Shown here in pieces: positions 32,110-40,260 of a stretch of DNA of 64,000 nucleotides. Position numbers and translations under genes: made by a program. The notes beneath the pieces are model-generated. The model did no database searches. It worked only from the letters and a program-made list of their open reading frames with translations, and was not told the DNA's origin. How positions within the stretch are numbered: the first letter of the stretch is position 1; each line of letters starts with the position of its first letter. Origin of the DNA: Pseudodesulfovibrio sp. JC047 (GTDB lineage Bacteria > Desulfobacterota > Desulfovibrionia > Desulfovibrionales > Desulfovibrionaceae); the NCBI RefSeq assembly GCF_010468615.1, contig NZ_WUEH01000011.1, forward strand, positions 1-64,000. The letters are read 5' to 3'.

Positions 32110-34434
32110 TTATGCTTTGAGGCACAGTCTCCTTTGGCCCCAGACAGCCTGGCCCAGAGAGATGCACCCGTCGTTTGGCGGAAGCTGGCGGTGGACCAAT
32201 GGAATCAATCCGGCGGCATCAAGGGCCTGTGGCAGTTCCGTGGCGAGAGTCAGGTTTTGCATGACCCCACCGGACAGCGCGACATGGTGGATATTTAATA
32301 CCGAGGCAAAGGAGAACGCCATTTTGGTCAACCCGTTGATGAGTCCCCGATGGAACCGACGGGCGATGGTCGGAACGGGGGTGCCCTTTTCCAGATCCTC
32401 CACCACACACCGTACCAGAGAAAGCGTGTTCAGGGAAATGGGGGCATCAGATTGGAGGGGACAGGGATAGATACCTGTTTCGGTCATGTCCTGAACCTTT
32501 TCGAGGAGAATGGCAGCCTGTCCTTCATAATTGATGGTTTCGATCAGTCCGCAGAGCGCGGCCACTCCGTCAAAAAGGCGGCCACAACTGGAGGTCTTTG
32601 GCGTGTTGATGCCTTTTTTGAGAATTTGGGGGAGGAATCGGCTTTGGGCGGCAAAATTGGTGAGCCACGGCCATTGATATTTTCCTGGCTCCTTGATGCC
32701 AAGCTCCCAGAGAGCGGCCTGGGCGATGCGCCACGGTTCCCTGACCGCAGCTTCCCCGCCGGGTAACGCGATGTGAGAGAAGTGGGCCAGTCGTTGGTGA
32801 TCCATTTCTTCTGGGACGACCATGAGACATTCACCGCCCCAGATTGTGCCGTCTTCACCATACCCCGTACCGTCCAGAGCCAGACCAATGGCCGGACCGG
32901 TGTGCTTGTTTTCGGCCAGATTGGCATAGATGTGGGCATAGTGGTGTTGGAGCGTCATGACCGGGATGTCCAGGGCCTTGCCAATGTCTTCGGCTAGTGT
33001 GGACGTCATGTAATCCGGGTGCAGGTCGCGAACAATGAGTTCCGGTTTGACTTGAAGGATATCCTGGAGGTGTGCCAGAATTTCGGTGTGAAATTCCAGT
33101 GTCTCCAGATTGGACATGTTCCCGATGTGCTGACTGGTGAAAGCCTGATCGTCTTTGGTCAGGGTCAGGGTGCATTTCAATTCGGGACCCACGCCGAGAA
33201 CGGTTGGTCCTTTTTTCGGAATGAATACCGGGGCGGGAACAAAGCCTCGGGCACGGCGCATGAAAATCGGGTCCTGCGTGACGGGATTGACGCGGACCAC
33301 GGAATCGTCTGTTCGGATGAGGATATCCCGGTTGTGAAAGAGAAAAACGTCTGCAATGTCGCCGAGTCGTTCGAGTGCTTCTTCGTTGTCCAGACAGATC
33401 GGCTCGGAACTCATGTTGCCCGAGGTCATGACCAGTGCAGGAATTTCGTGCAGGGTCACGGCGGCAAAATCGTGAAGCAGGATGTGGTGCAGCGGCGTGT
33501 AGGGAAGCATGATTCCCACGAAATTTGTGTCCGGGGCAACCTGTTTTGCCAAGGGGAAGGGATGGTGTTTGGCTGCAAGGACAATGGGCCTGTGACGGCC
33601 TGTCAGCCATTCCTGGTCCGCAGGCAGCATGTCGGCCAGATGTCGGGCGTGGTCCAATGTCGGCACCATGACAGCCAATGGCTTGTCTGGGCGATGCTTG
33701 CGTTCTCGCAGCGTGGTCACTGCGGTGTCGGACATGGCGTTGCAGACCAGATGAAATCCGCCGAGCCCTTTGACCGCAGCGATTTTCCCGTCGCTTAATG
33801 CCGTGGCAAGCTGCTTGAGCGCGTCGTCGTTTTTGGCGAGCGTGGTGCCTGAGCCATCCGTGAGCCAGACTGAAGGGCCGCAGTCCGCACAGGCGTTGGG
33901 TTGGGCGTGAAACCGGCGGTCCAGCGGATTTTCATATTCCTGCTGACAGTCTGGGCAGAGCGGGAAACAGGCCATGGATGTCTGTGGGCGGTCATAGGGA
34001 ATGGACCGGGTGATGGTGTAGCGTGGGCCGCAATTGGTGCAGTTGGTGAAAGGGTATCGATAGCGGCGGTTGGTCGGGTCGAGAATGTCGTCGAGACAGT
34101 CCTGACAGGTGGCGACATCCGGGCTGATGAGCACGGAATGCCCGACTCCGCCCGTGGATTTGAGGATGATGAAGTCCTCTTCACCGAGGACTACAGGGAT
34201 GGTTTCCTGCTTGAAAGTGACGATTTTTGCCAATGGTGGCAGCGTATTTTGGAGCGCATGGGAAAAGGCGGTCATCTGTTCGGGGAATCCCTGCACTTCG
34301 ATGAGCACACCGGCAGAGGAATTGTTGACCGTGCCGGACACAGCCGTGTCTCGTGCTATTCGGTAGACGAACGGGCGAAATCCAACGCCCTGGACCTGTC
34401 CGGTAATGGTGAATTTCTGCCGTATGGGAGTCAT
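32110..34434 (-). CDS. hypF: Carbamoyltransferase HypF ([NiFe]-hydrogenase maturation)
   Basis: A 774-residue HypF with all four parts in order: acylphosphatase (about 5-92, GQVQGVGFRPFVYRIA), paired zinc fingers (CQDCLDDI, CTNCGPRY, CPDCQQEY, CADCGPS, about 105-180), a YrdC-like domain (about 200-380), and a Kae1-like carbamoyl-transfer domain (DLHPDYMTS, QHHYAHIYANLAE, LDGTGYGEDGTIWGGE, LSGGVMQN). It turns carbamoyl phosphate into the cyanide ligands of the nickel-iron hydrogenase centre, delivered through HypE. The other hyp genes are not in the window. The start at 34434 (MTPIRQKFTITG) fits the family; the frame also opens five codons upstream with a TTG. Confidence 0.96.
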   Translation of the reverse strand: MTPIRQKFTITGQVQGVGFRPFVYRIARDTAVSGTVNNSSAGVLIEVQGFPEQMTAFSHALQNTLPPLAKIVTFKQETIPVVLGEEDFIILKSTGGVGHSVLISPDVATCQDCLDDILDPTNRRYRYPFTNCTNCGPRYTITRSIPYDRPQTSMACFPLCPDCQQEYENPLDRRFHAQPNACADCGPSVWLTDGSGTTLAKNDDALKQLATALSDGKIAAVKGLGGFHLVCNAMSDTAVTTLRERKHRPDKPLAVMVPTLDHARHLADMLPADQEWLTGRHRPIVLAAKHHPFPLAKQVAPDTNFVGIMLPYTPLHHILLHDFAAVTLHEIPALVMTSGNMSSEPICLDNEEALERLGDIADVFLFHNRDILIRTDDSVVRVNPVTQDPIFMRRARGFVPAPVFIPKKGPTVLGVGPELKCTLTLTKDDQAFTSQHIGNMSNLETLEFHTEILAHLQDILQVKPELIVRDLHPDYMTSTLAEDIGKALDIPVMTLQHHYAHIYANLAENKHTGPAIGLALDGTGYGEDGTIWGGECLMVVPEEMDHQRLAHFSHIALPGGEAAVREPWRIAQAALWELGIKEPGKYQWPWLTNFAAQSRFLPQILKKGINTPKTSSCGRLFDGVAALCGLIETINYEGQAAILLEKVQDMTETGIYPCPLQSDAPISLNTLSLVRCVVEDLEKGTPVPTIARRFHRGLINGLTKMAFSFASVLNIHHVALSGGVMQNLTLATELPQALDAAGLIPLVHRQLPPNDGCISLGQAVWGQRRLCLKA

Positions 34435-34474
34435 GGGAAGTGCATACAATCCCTCGGCGTCGAGTGCAAGGGAA

Positions 34475-35398
34475 TCACTGTTTTTTGAGATACTTCAATA
34501 AACTTCGGATTCTCCCGCTGATGATTCTGGAGGGTGCAAAGGAGAGTTCCCGGTCCGGGGCCATGGTGAATCCGGTGGGGTCAAAGTCCGAAGGATGGGC
34601 CAGCGGAAAATGGAGGGCTTCCAGATGTGCGCCAGGTTTGTTGCGGGAGATGGCTTCGGTCCAGAGCGGGACTTGATCCGGGGTGAGGCCGAGGAGCGAG
34701 TAGATGGCGGTGTCCACGGCAATGTCGTCAGGACAGGCAGCAAGGAGGTTGAGCGGGAACAGCTCGCCGTCAATGGGACCATTTTTGTGCATGGCGTGAA
34801 TTCCATCCACAAGATGGTGGCATTGAGGCAGTGCGGTAGAGACGTCCATGAGCATGGCTTGGAACAAGGCCCGGTCGTGTCCCAATCGATTGTGGGCCAG
34901 TGCCTTGCGAAACCCGACCACACAGCCGAAGAGATTCTTGACTGCACAGGACATGACCATTTGGCCATGAACCTTGAGTTTCGGGATGTTGAGGATGCGA
35001 TCGGCTTCCAGCGCGTTTTGGGATATGCCAATGTGTCCGCCCTGTGTCAGGGGCAGCGGGACCGCCTTTTTCAGTCCGACGACAGAGAGTCCGAGCGGGG
35101 CGAGAGCCTGTGCCAGCCCTGAGTTGCGAGCGACGTAGGACGCGGGACCGATGGCCGGGGAATCGGCCACGGTGATATGAGCACCGTGGTCCAGAAGCCA
35201 GCCGCAGACGGTCTTGACCACGGCGGGATTGGACGTGCTGTGTCGGGCATTGCGGCCATTGACAAGATTTGGTTTGACCAGAACGCGCTGGCCCGGAGTG
35301 ACGTGCAGTGCGGACGCTGCAAAGACGTGGTCCACGGCGGTTTCGAGCGTGGCGTGGGCGTATTCCGGGACATGAAGCATGGCAACAGGAAAATTCAT
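34475..35398 (-). CDS. DUF362 domain protein
   Basis: A 307-residue protein of the DUF362 family. It opens with FPVAMLHVPEYAHATLETAV, then VLVKPNLVNGR, ITVADSPAIGPAS, a conserved LNIPKLKVHGQMVMSCAVKNLFGCVVG and DIAVDTAIYSLLGL, the typical order. Many DUF362 proteins carry ferredoxin domains; this one does not. The biochemical role is unknown. I start at the ATG at 35398 because it matches family N-termini; the frame opens 29 codons earlier, overlapping the divergent ABC gene. No clear ribosome site is seen at either start. It lies 40 bases upstream of hypF on the same strand. Confidence 0.82.
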   Translation of the reverse strand: MNFPVAMLHVPEYAHATLETAVDHVFAASALHVTPGQRVLVKPNLVNGRNARHSTSNPAVVKTVCGWLLDHGAHITVADSPAIGPASYVARNSGLAQALAPLGLSVVGLKKAVPLPLTQGGHIGISQNALEADRILNIPKLKVHGQMVMSCAVKNLFGCVVGFRKALAHNRLGHDRALFQAMLMDVSTALPQCHHLVDGIHAMHKNGPIDGELFPLNLLAACPDDIAVDTAIYSLLGLTPDQVPLWTEAISRNKPGAHLEALHFPLAHPSDFDPTGFTMAPDRELSFAPSRIISGRIRSLLKYLKKQ

Positions 35399-35479
35399 GG
35401 TGCGAAGTATAGGTGGGGGATCGGGTGTTGACAAGAGAAAGCGGTTGCATCCGAAGCCGGGAAAGGCGAGAATGTTTGA

Positions 35480-36964
35480 ATGCATACATTGATTTCATTG
35501 ACGGATGTCACCGTCACTCGGGGAGGTCGGACGTTGCTTGGTCCGCTGTCGTGGACGCTCAAGCGGGGAGACCATGTGGCCGTGACCGGGGCCAATGGGG
35601 CTGGAAAAACCACTTTTCTCACAGTGGTTCGAGGCGATATTTTGCCTGATTCCGGCGGGAAACGGGTTTATGATTTTGGACAGGGCGCGCAGACGTCTGT
35701 TCTGGGCATTCGCCAGCGAATAGCCATGGTCTCGGCGGATATGCAGGATTTTTATGATCTGCATACACCGCATGTGACTGGGCGGAATGTGATTTTGGCC
35801 GGATTTTTTGACACTCCTATATTATATGATGAGCCGACATCGGAACAGGAAGACGCTGCGGCCCGGATCGTCGAGGTCTTGGCTCTTCATGAACTGGCGG
35901 ACAGTCAGGTCGGGACCATGTCCACCGGGCAGTTACGAAAAATTCTTGTGGCACGGGGGCTGGTTTCGCACCCGGATGTCCTCTTGCTGGACGAGTGCCT
36001 GGACGGACTGGATGCTCCGTCGAGAAATGAGGTGCTGCGGTTGCTGAATCGTGCGGGAGAGTGGACCACGTTGATTTGTGTGGCGCATCGGGCCGGGGAT
36101 GTGCCCGAGTGTATCAATCACGCCATGACACTGGATCACGGGCATCTCGTCGCGCAGGGGCGTAGAGAGGATGTGTTGTCGGCATTACAATCTCAGGCCC
36201 CGGCTCTTGTTGCTTGTGACATGCCTGCGCCGGTGATTGATTTAAATATGGAGTATCTTTTGCGCATGGAGCATGTGTCTGTGGTTCGGGATGGGATTCG
36301 GCAACTTCATTCCATCGATTGGGAGATCCTGCCCGGTGAACAGTGGATGGTGGTCGGCGCAAACGGTGCCGGGAAATCCACGTTGCTCAAGGTGATATTG
36401 AGTGAAGTTCCGCCCTATGCCGACGATGAAGAGGGCGTGGGTCACATTCATCGTTTGGGTGGGCTGACTATGGATGAGGCTCGTCCGCTGATTGGGGTGG
36501 TCTCACCGGACTTTCAGGCACGATATGCCCGGGAGCTTGGTTGGGAGGTGACGGCTGAAGAAACGGTCATGTCCGGTTATCGTGGAAGCGTCGGCATGTT
36601 GGATGAACCCACGAGCCGGGAAAAGCTCGGTGCGGCGCAGTGGCTTGAGATGGTCGGGCTGGCCGGACTGGGGGACCAGCGACTTCGTCATATGTCCTAT
36701 GGGCAACAGCGAAGGGTCTTTTTGGCTCGGGCCATGGCGCCGGGACCACGGCTGTTGCTGCTGGATGAACCGTTGTCCGGACTGGACAGCGTGTCTCGTG
36801 CGTTCATGCGGGAAAGAATCCAGGAAGTGGCGGCATCGGGAACCCCACTTGTTTTGGTGACGCATCATGCCGATGATCGGGTCCCGTGTATCAATAGGAT
36901 TTTGGAATTGGATAAAGGTCGCGTCAAATTTTGTGGATTGGCTCATAAATATGTAATGGGATAA
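35480..36964 (+). CDS. Double ABC ATPase protein (ModF-like)
   Basis: A 494-residue soluble protein with two ABC ATPase domains in one chain and no membrane part. Domain 1 has Walker A GANGAGKTT (about 37), signature MSTGQLRK and LLLDECLDGLD; domain 2 has GANGAGKST (about 294), signature MSYGQQRR and LLLDEPLSGLD. Length and layout match E. coli ModF (PhrA), a molybdate-locus protein of unclear role. The first domain has Cys at the position after the catalytic-base acidic pair (DECLDG), so it may be the weaker ATPase. It is divergent from the DUF362 gene and transcribed alone. The MoeA-like gene 1.2 kb further on makes a link to molybdenum possible but not shown. Confidence 0.83.
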   Translation: MHTLISLTDVTVTRGGRTLLGPLSWTLKRGDHVAVTGANGAGKTTFLTVVRGDILPDSGGKRVYDFGQGAQTSVLGIRQRIAMVSADMQDFYDLHTPHVTGRNVILAGFFDTPILYDEPTSEQEDAAARIVEVLALHELADSQVGTMSTGQLRKILVARGLVSHPDVLLLDECLDGLDAPSRNEVLRLLNRAGEWTTLICVAHRAGDVPECINHAMTLDHGHLVAQGRREDVLSALQSQAPALVACDMPAPVIDLNMEYLLRMEHVSVVRDGIRQLHSIDWEILPGEQWMVVGANGAGKSTLLKVILSEVPPYADDEEGVGHIHRLGGLTMDEARPLIGVVSPDFQARYARELGWEVTAEETVMSGYRGSVGMLDEPTSREKLGAAQWLEMVGLAGLGDQRLRHMSYGQQRRVFLARAMAPGPRLLLLDEPLSGLDSVSRAFMRERIQEVAASGTPLVLVTHHADDRVPCINRILELDKGRVKFCGLAHKYVMG

Positions 36965-37014
36965 TTGAAGAAGTCAGTTTTTTGGGGTGAAATGCAATAA
37001 AAAATAAAAAAAGC

Positions 37015-37020
37015 TTGACA
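37015..37020 (+). promoter_or_regulatory. Consensus -35 box upstream of the RRM gene
   Basis: A perfect TTGACA after an A-rich stretch. The -10 region 17 bases later (TGAAAG) is poor, so this may need an activator. A transcript from here would begin near 37045 and run into the terminator at 37127-37164. Confidence 0.35.
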
Positions 37021-37044
37021 ACTTCTGTTTTTTTACATGAAAGT

Positions 37045-37164
37045 CTTCGTGAATGTACCAGCGGAGCCCATGGGGGCGCGGTCTAAATGTTGGCCCGTGC
37101 TGGTTGGAAATAGAACAGGTATATCGAGAAGCAGTGTGCGCATCGTGTACACTGCTTCTTTTTA
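37045..37164 (+). ncRNA. Candidate small RNA or attenuated leader before the RRM gene
   Basis: The stretch between the TTGACA box and a strong terminator has no credible coding frame but can fold: CCAGC (about 37058) pairs with GCTGG (about 37099-37103), with smaller GCCC/GGGC pairing inside. It ends in an 11-base perfect stem AGAAGCAGTGT/ACACTGCTTCT followed by five Ts. This could be a free RNA or a leader that stops most transcripts before the RRM gene, as in cold-inducible RNA-binding genes. Inference from structure only. Confidence 0.35.
37127..37164 (+). terminator. Terminator 47 bases upstream of the RRM start
   Basis: AGAAGCAGTGT and ACACTGCTTCT pair perfectly around an 11-base loop and run into TTTTTAT. 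It is followed at 37171-37184 by the perfect palindrome GATGCACGTGCATC, which could be a protein-binding site. Confidence 0.8.
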
Positions 37165-37210
37165 TGTATCGATGCACGTGCATCATATCACTTTTTTTCA
37201 GGAGTTTATT

Positions 37211-37477
37211 ATGTCCAAGAATATCTACGTCGGCAACTTGCCCTGGTCCTCCACCGAAGACGAAGTCCGTGCAGCTTTCGAAGCTTACGGCCAGGTCTCT
37301 TCCGTCAAATTGATCGAAGATCGTGAAACCGGCCGTCCTCGTGGCTTCGGTTTTGTCGAGATGGATGACGATTCCAGCGCTCTCGAAGCTATCGAAGCTC
37401 TGGACGGCAAGGACTTCGGCGGCCGTAACGTCAAGGTCAACGAAGCCAAGCCCCGCGTGGAGCGTCCTCGCTGGTAG
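37211..37477 (+). CDS. RRM-type RNA-binding protein
   Basis: An 88-residue protein that is a single RNA-recognition motif. RNP2 is IYVGNL (residues 5-10) and RNP1 is RGFGFVEM (about residues 44-51). The Gly-rich tail of the cyanobacterial Rbp proteins is absent; it ends in a short basic piece (PRVERPRW). Such proteins bind single-stranded RNA and are often cold-induced. The ATG has AGGAG just upstream, and the 250-base leader contains a terminator and a palindrome. A terminator follows, then a Lys-rich protein and a cold-shock protein, so three RNA-related genes lie together. Confidence 0.95.
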   Translation: MSKNIYVGNLPWSSTEDEVRAAFEAYGQVSSVKLIEDRETGRPRGFGFVEMDDDSSALEAIEALDGKDFGGRNVKVNEAKPRVERPRW

Positions 37478-37508
37478 TTTTTAGCTACTCAGCGTAAGAT
37501 GGCTATGA

Positions 37509-37548
37509 AAGCCCGTCTCTCTTTCGGGAGGGACGGGTTCTTTTTTCC
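37509..37548 (+). terminator. Terminator after the RRM gene
   Basis: CCCGTCTCTC pairs with GAGGGACGGG (one wobble) around a short loop and ends in TTCTTTTTT. It begins about 33 bases past the RRM stop. Confidence 0.85.
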
Positions 37549-37591
37549 GATTCTTTCAGGAATCGGGTGTATTTTTAACTCGGAGGTTGCC

Positions 37592-37798
37592 TTGGCAAAA
37601 CCCAATTACAAGTTCGCAAAGCGTCAGAAAGAATTGGCGAAGAAAAAGAAGAAAGAAGAGAAGCGACAACGCAAATTGGCCAAGGCACAAGGACTCGGTC
37701 AATCGACTGAATATGACGAGACCGATGAAGCGGTGGACAGCGATTCTGACAATGCCGTGACCGGTGAAGTCGAAGCTGACAAGGATACCGCGTCCTAG
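37592..37798 (+). CDS. Small Lys-rich protein with acidic tail (68 aa)
   Basis: A 68-residue protein started by TTG with GGAGG five bases upstream. Residues 2-32 are almost wholly basic (KFAKRQKELAKKKKKEEKRQ), likely a single helix; residues 40-68 are acidic (DETDEAVDSDSD). No known domain. The charge layout and its place between the RRM and cold-shock genes suggest an RNA-binding or ribosome-linked role, but this is inference. The frame continues upstream to an ATG at 37499, but that crosses the RRM terminator and is unlikely to be used. Confidence 0.7.
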   Translation: MAKPNYKFAKRQKELAKKKKKEEKRQRKLAKAQGLGQSTEYDETDEAVDSDSDNAVTGEVEADKDTAS

Positions 37799-37888
37799 CT
37801 GAATGAAGACCTCTGGGGAAAAGAGTCATTCGGATTGCCAATAGCCCGATCTATGGGTATCTTTCAGTCTCAACTCATGGAGGCTGTC

Positions 37889-38119
37889 GTGCGATGTGAA
37901 GGCAAGGTGACATGGTTTAACGAGCAGAAAGGGTTTGGATTCATTGTTGATGAAAACGGACAGGATTTTTTTGTTCATTATACCGAAATCATGCGTGAAG
38001 GGTTTCAAACCCTGGAGCCTGGTGAACGGGTGACCTTTGGTTGTATCGACGAGGAAAACGGTCCCAAGGCGGTTGAAGTCCGTCTGAAAAACGACATTTC
38101 CCCGTCGATGTTTTTATAA
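37889..38119 (+). CDS. Cold-shock (CspA-like) protein
   Basis: A 76-residue single cold-shock domain, the normal size. RNP1 is KGFGFI (in FNEQKGFGFI) and RNP2 is FFVHYTEI; the GERVTFG and GPKAVEVRL strands follow. It binds single-stranded RNA/DNA and prevents RNA secondary structure. I choose the GTG start at 37889 because GGAGG lies five bases before it and the length then fits; ATG codons at 37853 and 37877 would add unlikely N-terminal residues. The gene converges with the MoeA fusion gene, with only one base between their ends. A GAATGA/TCATTC hairpin lies upstream (37802-37834). Confidence 0.92.
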   Translation: MRCEGKVTWFNEQKGFGFIVDENGQDFFVHYTEIMREGFQTLEPGERVTFGCIDEENGPKAVEVRLKNDISPSMFL

Positions 38120-38120
38120 T

Positions 38121-40079
38121 TTATCCCAATCCCATGCCCGGTTTCATTTCGAGACCGGTCAAATCCGTTTCATAACCGCCGAGGTCCTTGATCTTGGCCT
38201 TGACGTCGTCTCTGCGAATCGTGGCGATGAGTGTCTGTATGCGTTCATCTTCAATATATTCTGTTGGAATGACGAGGTCGTAGCGTTCATGTGCCAGCGG
38301 GGCAAAGTCGAGGTCCAGTGCCTTGGCTGCGGCAAAGATGCCCAGCCCGCAGGACGCTGCGCCGGTCAGGACGTTGACTGCGACCGCCATGTGCGTGAAT
38401 TCTTCATTATCATAGCCTTGGACGTCTCGGGGAGCGATTCCCGCCTTTTTCAGATGATGATCCAACAATATTCGGGTTCCAGCCCCGCGTTGACGGTTGA
38501 TGAAGGTGACGTCTTCACGCATCAGGTCAGTCACGCCCGTGATATCGAGCGGGTTGCCTTTGGCGACGATGAGTCCCTGATGCCGGATGGCGAGATTTAT
38601 CAGCGTCACATCCAGATCGGGCAGGTATCGATCAATGAACGGAAAGTTGAAGTCGTTTGTTTCAGGATCAAACAGATGTGAGCCGGCAAACAGTGCCGAA
38701 CCGGCCTTGAGCGCGGTCAGACCGCCCATGGACCCTGCGTGACTCGAAACCAGACGCATGGGCACGGTGGTCAGCCCCATGAGCTCATTGGCCAGTAGAT
38801 CAAGTGTATTGTCATGACTGCCCACATGGACCAGCACCCGATCGAGGTCTGCCTGTGGAACCAGCAGCTCCGCGTTCAGGGATTCTCCCTGTTCAATGCC
38901 TTCCTTTTCTTCTGGTATATAGGCCACGGCCTGAGCCTTGGTCATGGTGGTTATCATGCCTGCGCCGCGAGCGAGTGGGGCGGCGACAACGGTTTCGCCG
39001 ATACGACCGGCTGCCAGGCGGATGGCTTCACGCATTCCGGGTTTGGATGGTGTTTTTCGGGCCAGGGTGATGTCGGCCATATGCCGTTCCGGCACGGCCT
39101 TGCCCATGAGCCAATGAAGGATCGGGGCCAGAATCTTTTCATGACAGACAATGGCGGAGACCGGATATCCCGGTGCGCCCACCAGCAGTCGTCCCGGATA
39201 CCCACTTCGTTCGTCGGTCATGGCGAGGAGCGTGGGCTTGCCCGGCATGACTGAAATGCCGTGGACAAGCACCGAACCGATGGATTCGAAAACCCGTTTT
39301 GAATAGTCCTTGCTGCCCGCACTGGACCCTGCGCCCACGATCACCACATGACAGCCGCTTTTCAGTCTGTCCAGGACTGCGGAGCGGAGGGTGTCCTCAT
39401 TGTCCGGGACCGGTGCGGACCATGTGGCGTCCAATCCCCATGCGTCGGCATAGGCCTTGAAAACCTGCGAGTTCGACTCGATGACCTGTCCGGCCTGCGG
39501 TTCGGGTTTGTCGAGAAAATTCAAGACCTCATCGCCAGTCGGCAGGAAGACCGCCTTGACCTTTTCCCTGACCTCGATTTCATAGATGCCTGCGGAAAGA
39601 AGTGCGCCGATATCAGACGGCGTCAGCTCCCGGTTTTGCGGAATCAGTAATTCCGTGGCGACAATGTCTTCACCGATGCGGCGGACGTGCTGCCAGGGAA
39701 AGGCCGGGGTGTCGATCAGGACAGTTTCTTCGTCTTTTTGGACCACGTTTTCGATCATGATAACCGCGTTGGTCCCGGCAGGCATGGGGTTGCCGGTGTT
39801 GACGAATTGGAATTGGTCCGGGTGCTGCAAGGCCACGGGAGCGTCTTCCCGGGCTGCGAAGGTGGCGTCCGCCTGGATGGCGATGCCGTCCATGGCGGCA
39901 GCATGAAAAGTCGGGGACGAGCATTTGGCAAAGATGGGGGCCGTTGTGACCCGCCCAGCCGCTTTATGGGTGGCGAGCCTTTCTGTGCCCATGAGTTGTG
40001 TTCGATTGAGAGATTCTTTGGCCAGAGCGACAGCCTGTTCCGGCGCGATGGTCTCCAGATAAATATTCCGTTTCGTCAT
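38121..40079 (-). CDS. MoeA-like molybdopterin molybdenumtransferase fused to a periplasmic-binding-type domain
   Basis: A 652-residue fusion. Residues 1 to about 410 are MoeA: the start with HAAAMDGIAI, VNTGNPMPAGTNAV, ELTPSDIGALLSAGI, VFLPTGDEV, and the substrate loop GAGSSAGSKDY (the GGxSxG position). MoeA inserts molybdate or tungstate into molybdopterin. From about 430 is a type 2 periplasmic-binding-like domain (VGSHDNTLDLLANEL, SSHAGSMGGL, INRQRGAGTRILLDHHL), as in ModA/LysR effector domains, but with no signal peptide, so it works in the cytoplasm, probably as an oxyanion sensor or metal-delivery part. Desulfovibrio needs Mo/W cofactors for formate dehydrogenase. The upstream leader holds two hairpins. 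Confidence 0.9.
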   Translation of the reverse strand: MTKRNIYLETIAPEQAVALAKESLNRTQLMGTERLATHKAAGRVTTAPIFAKCSSPTFHAAAMDGIAIQADATFAAREDAPVALQHPDQFQFVNTGNPMPAGTNAVIMIENVVQKDEETVLIDTPAFPWQHVRRIGEDIVATELLIPQNRELTPSDIGALLSAGIYEIEVREKVKAVFLPTGDEVLNFLDKPEPQAGQVIESNSQVFKAYADAWGLDATWSAPVPDNEDTLRSAVLDRLKSGCHVVIVGAGSSAGSKDYSKRVFESIGSVLVHGISVMPGKPTLLAMTDERSGYPGRLLVGAPGYPVSAIVCHEKILAPILHWLMGKAVPERHMADITLARKTPSKPGMREAIRLAAGRIGETVVAAPLARGAGMITTMTKAQAVAYIPEEKEGIEQGESLNAELLVPQADLDRVLVHVGSHDNTLDLLANELMGLTTVPMRLVSSHAGSMGGLTALKAGSALFAGSHLFDPETNDFNFPFIDRYLPDLDVTLINLAIRHQGLIVAKGNPLDITGVTDLMREDVTFINRQRGAGTRILLDHHLKKAGIAPRDVQGYDNEEFTHMAVAVNVLTGAASCGLGIFAAAKALDLDFAPLAHERYDLVIPTEYIEDERIQTLIATIRRDDVKAKIKDLGGYETDLTGLEMKPGMGLG

Positions 40080-40153
40080 TCTGATAACTCCTTAGCTTTC
40101 GCATGAGATGGGGGTTTCCATCCCGAAAAACCGTGAGAAACCGCGTTGAACCC

Positions 40154-40183
40154 GTGCGTTTCGGTGACATGTCCGAAACGCAC
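40154..40183 (-). promoter_or_regulatory. Perfect stem-loop in the MoeA-fusion leader
   Basis: On the minus strand, GTGCGTTTCGG and CCGAAACGCAC form a perfect 11-base stem around an eight-base loop, about 75 bases before the ATG. There is no U-tract. With a second hairpin (AGGGCCG/CGGCCCT, 40217-40242) it could form a regulatory leader, or the second could mark the end of the aminopeptidase transcript. The sequence does not match the known molybdenum-cofactor riboswitch in any way I can recognise. Confidence 0.4.
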
Positions 40184-40260
40184 ATGGAACAACCGGCGGG
40201 GTGGAAATTGTCATAGAGGGCCGTTTTGTCGAGTCCGGCCCTGCGTGAAAGAGCGCGGTG

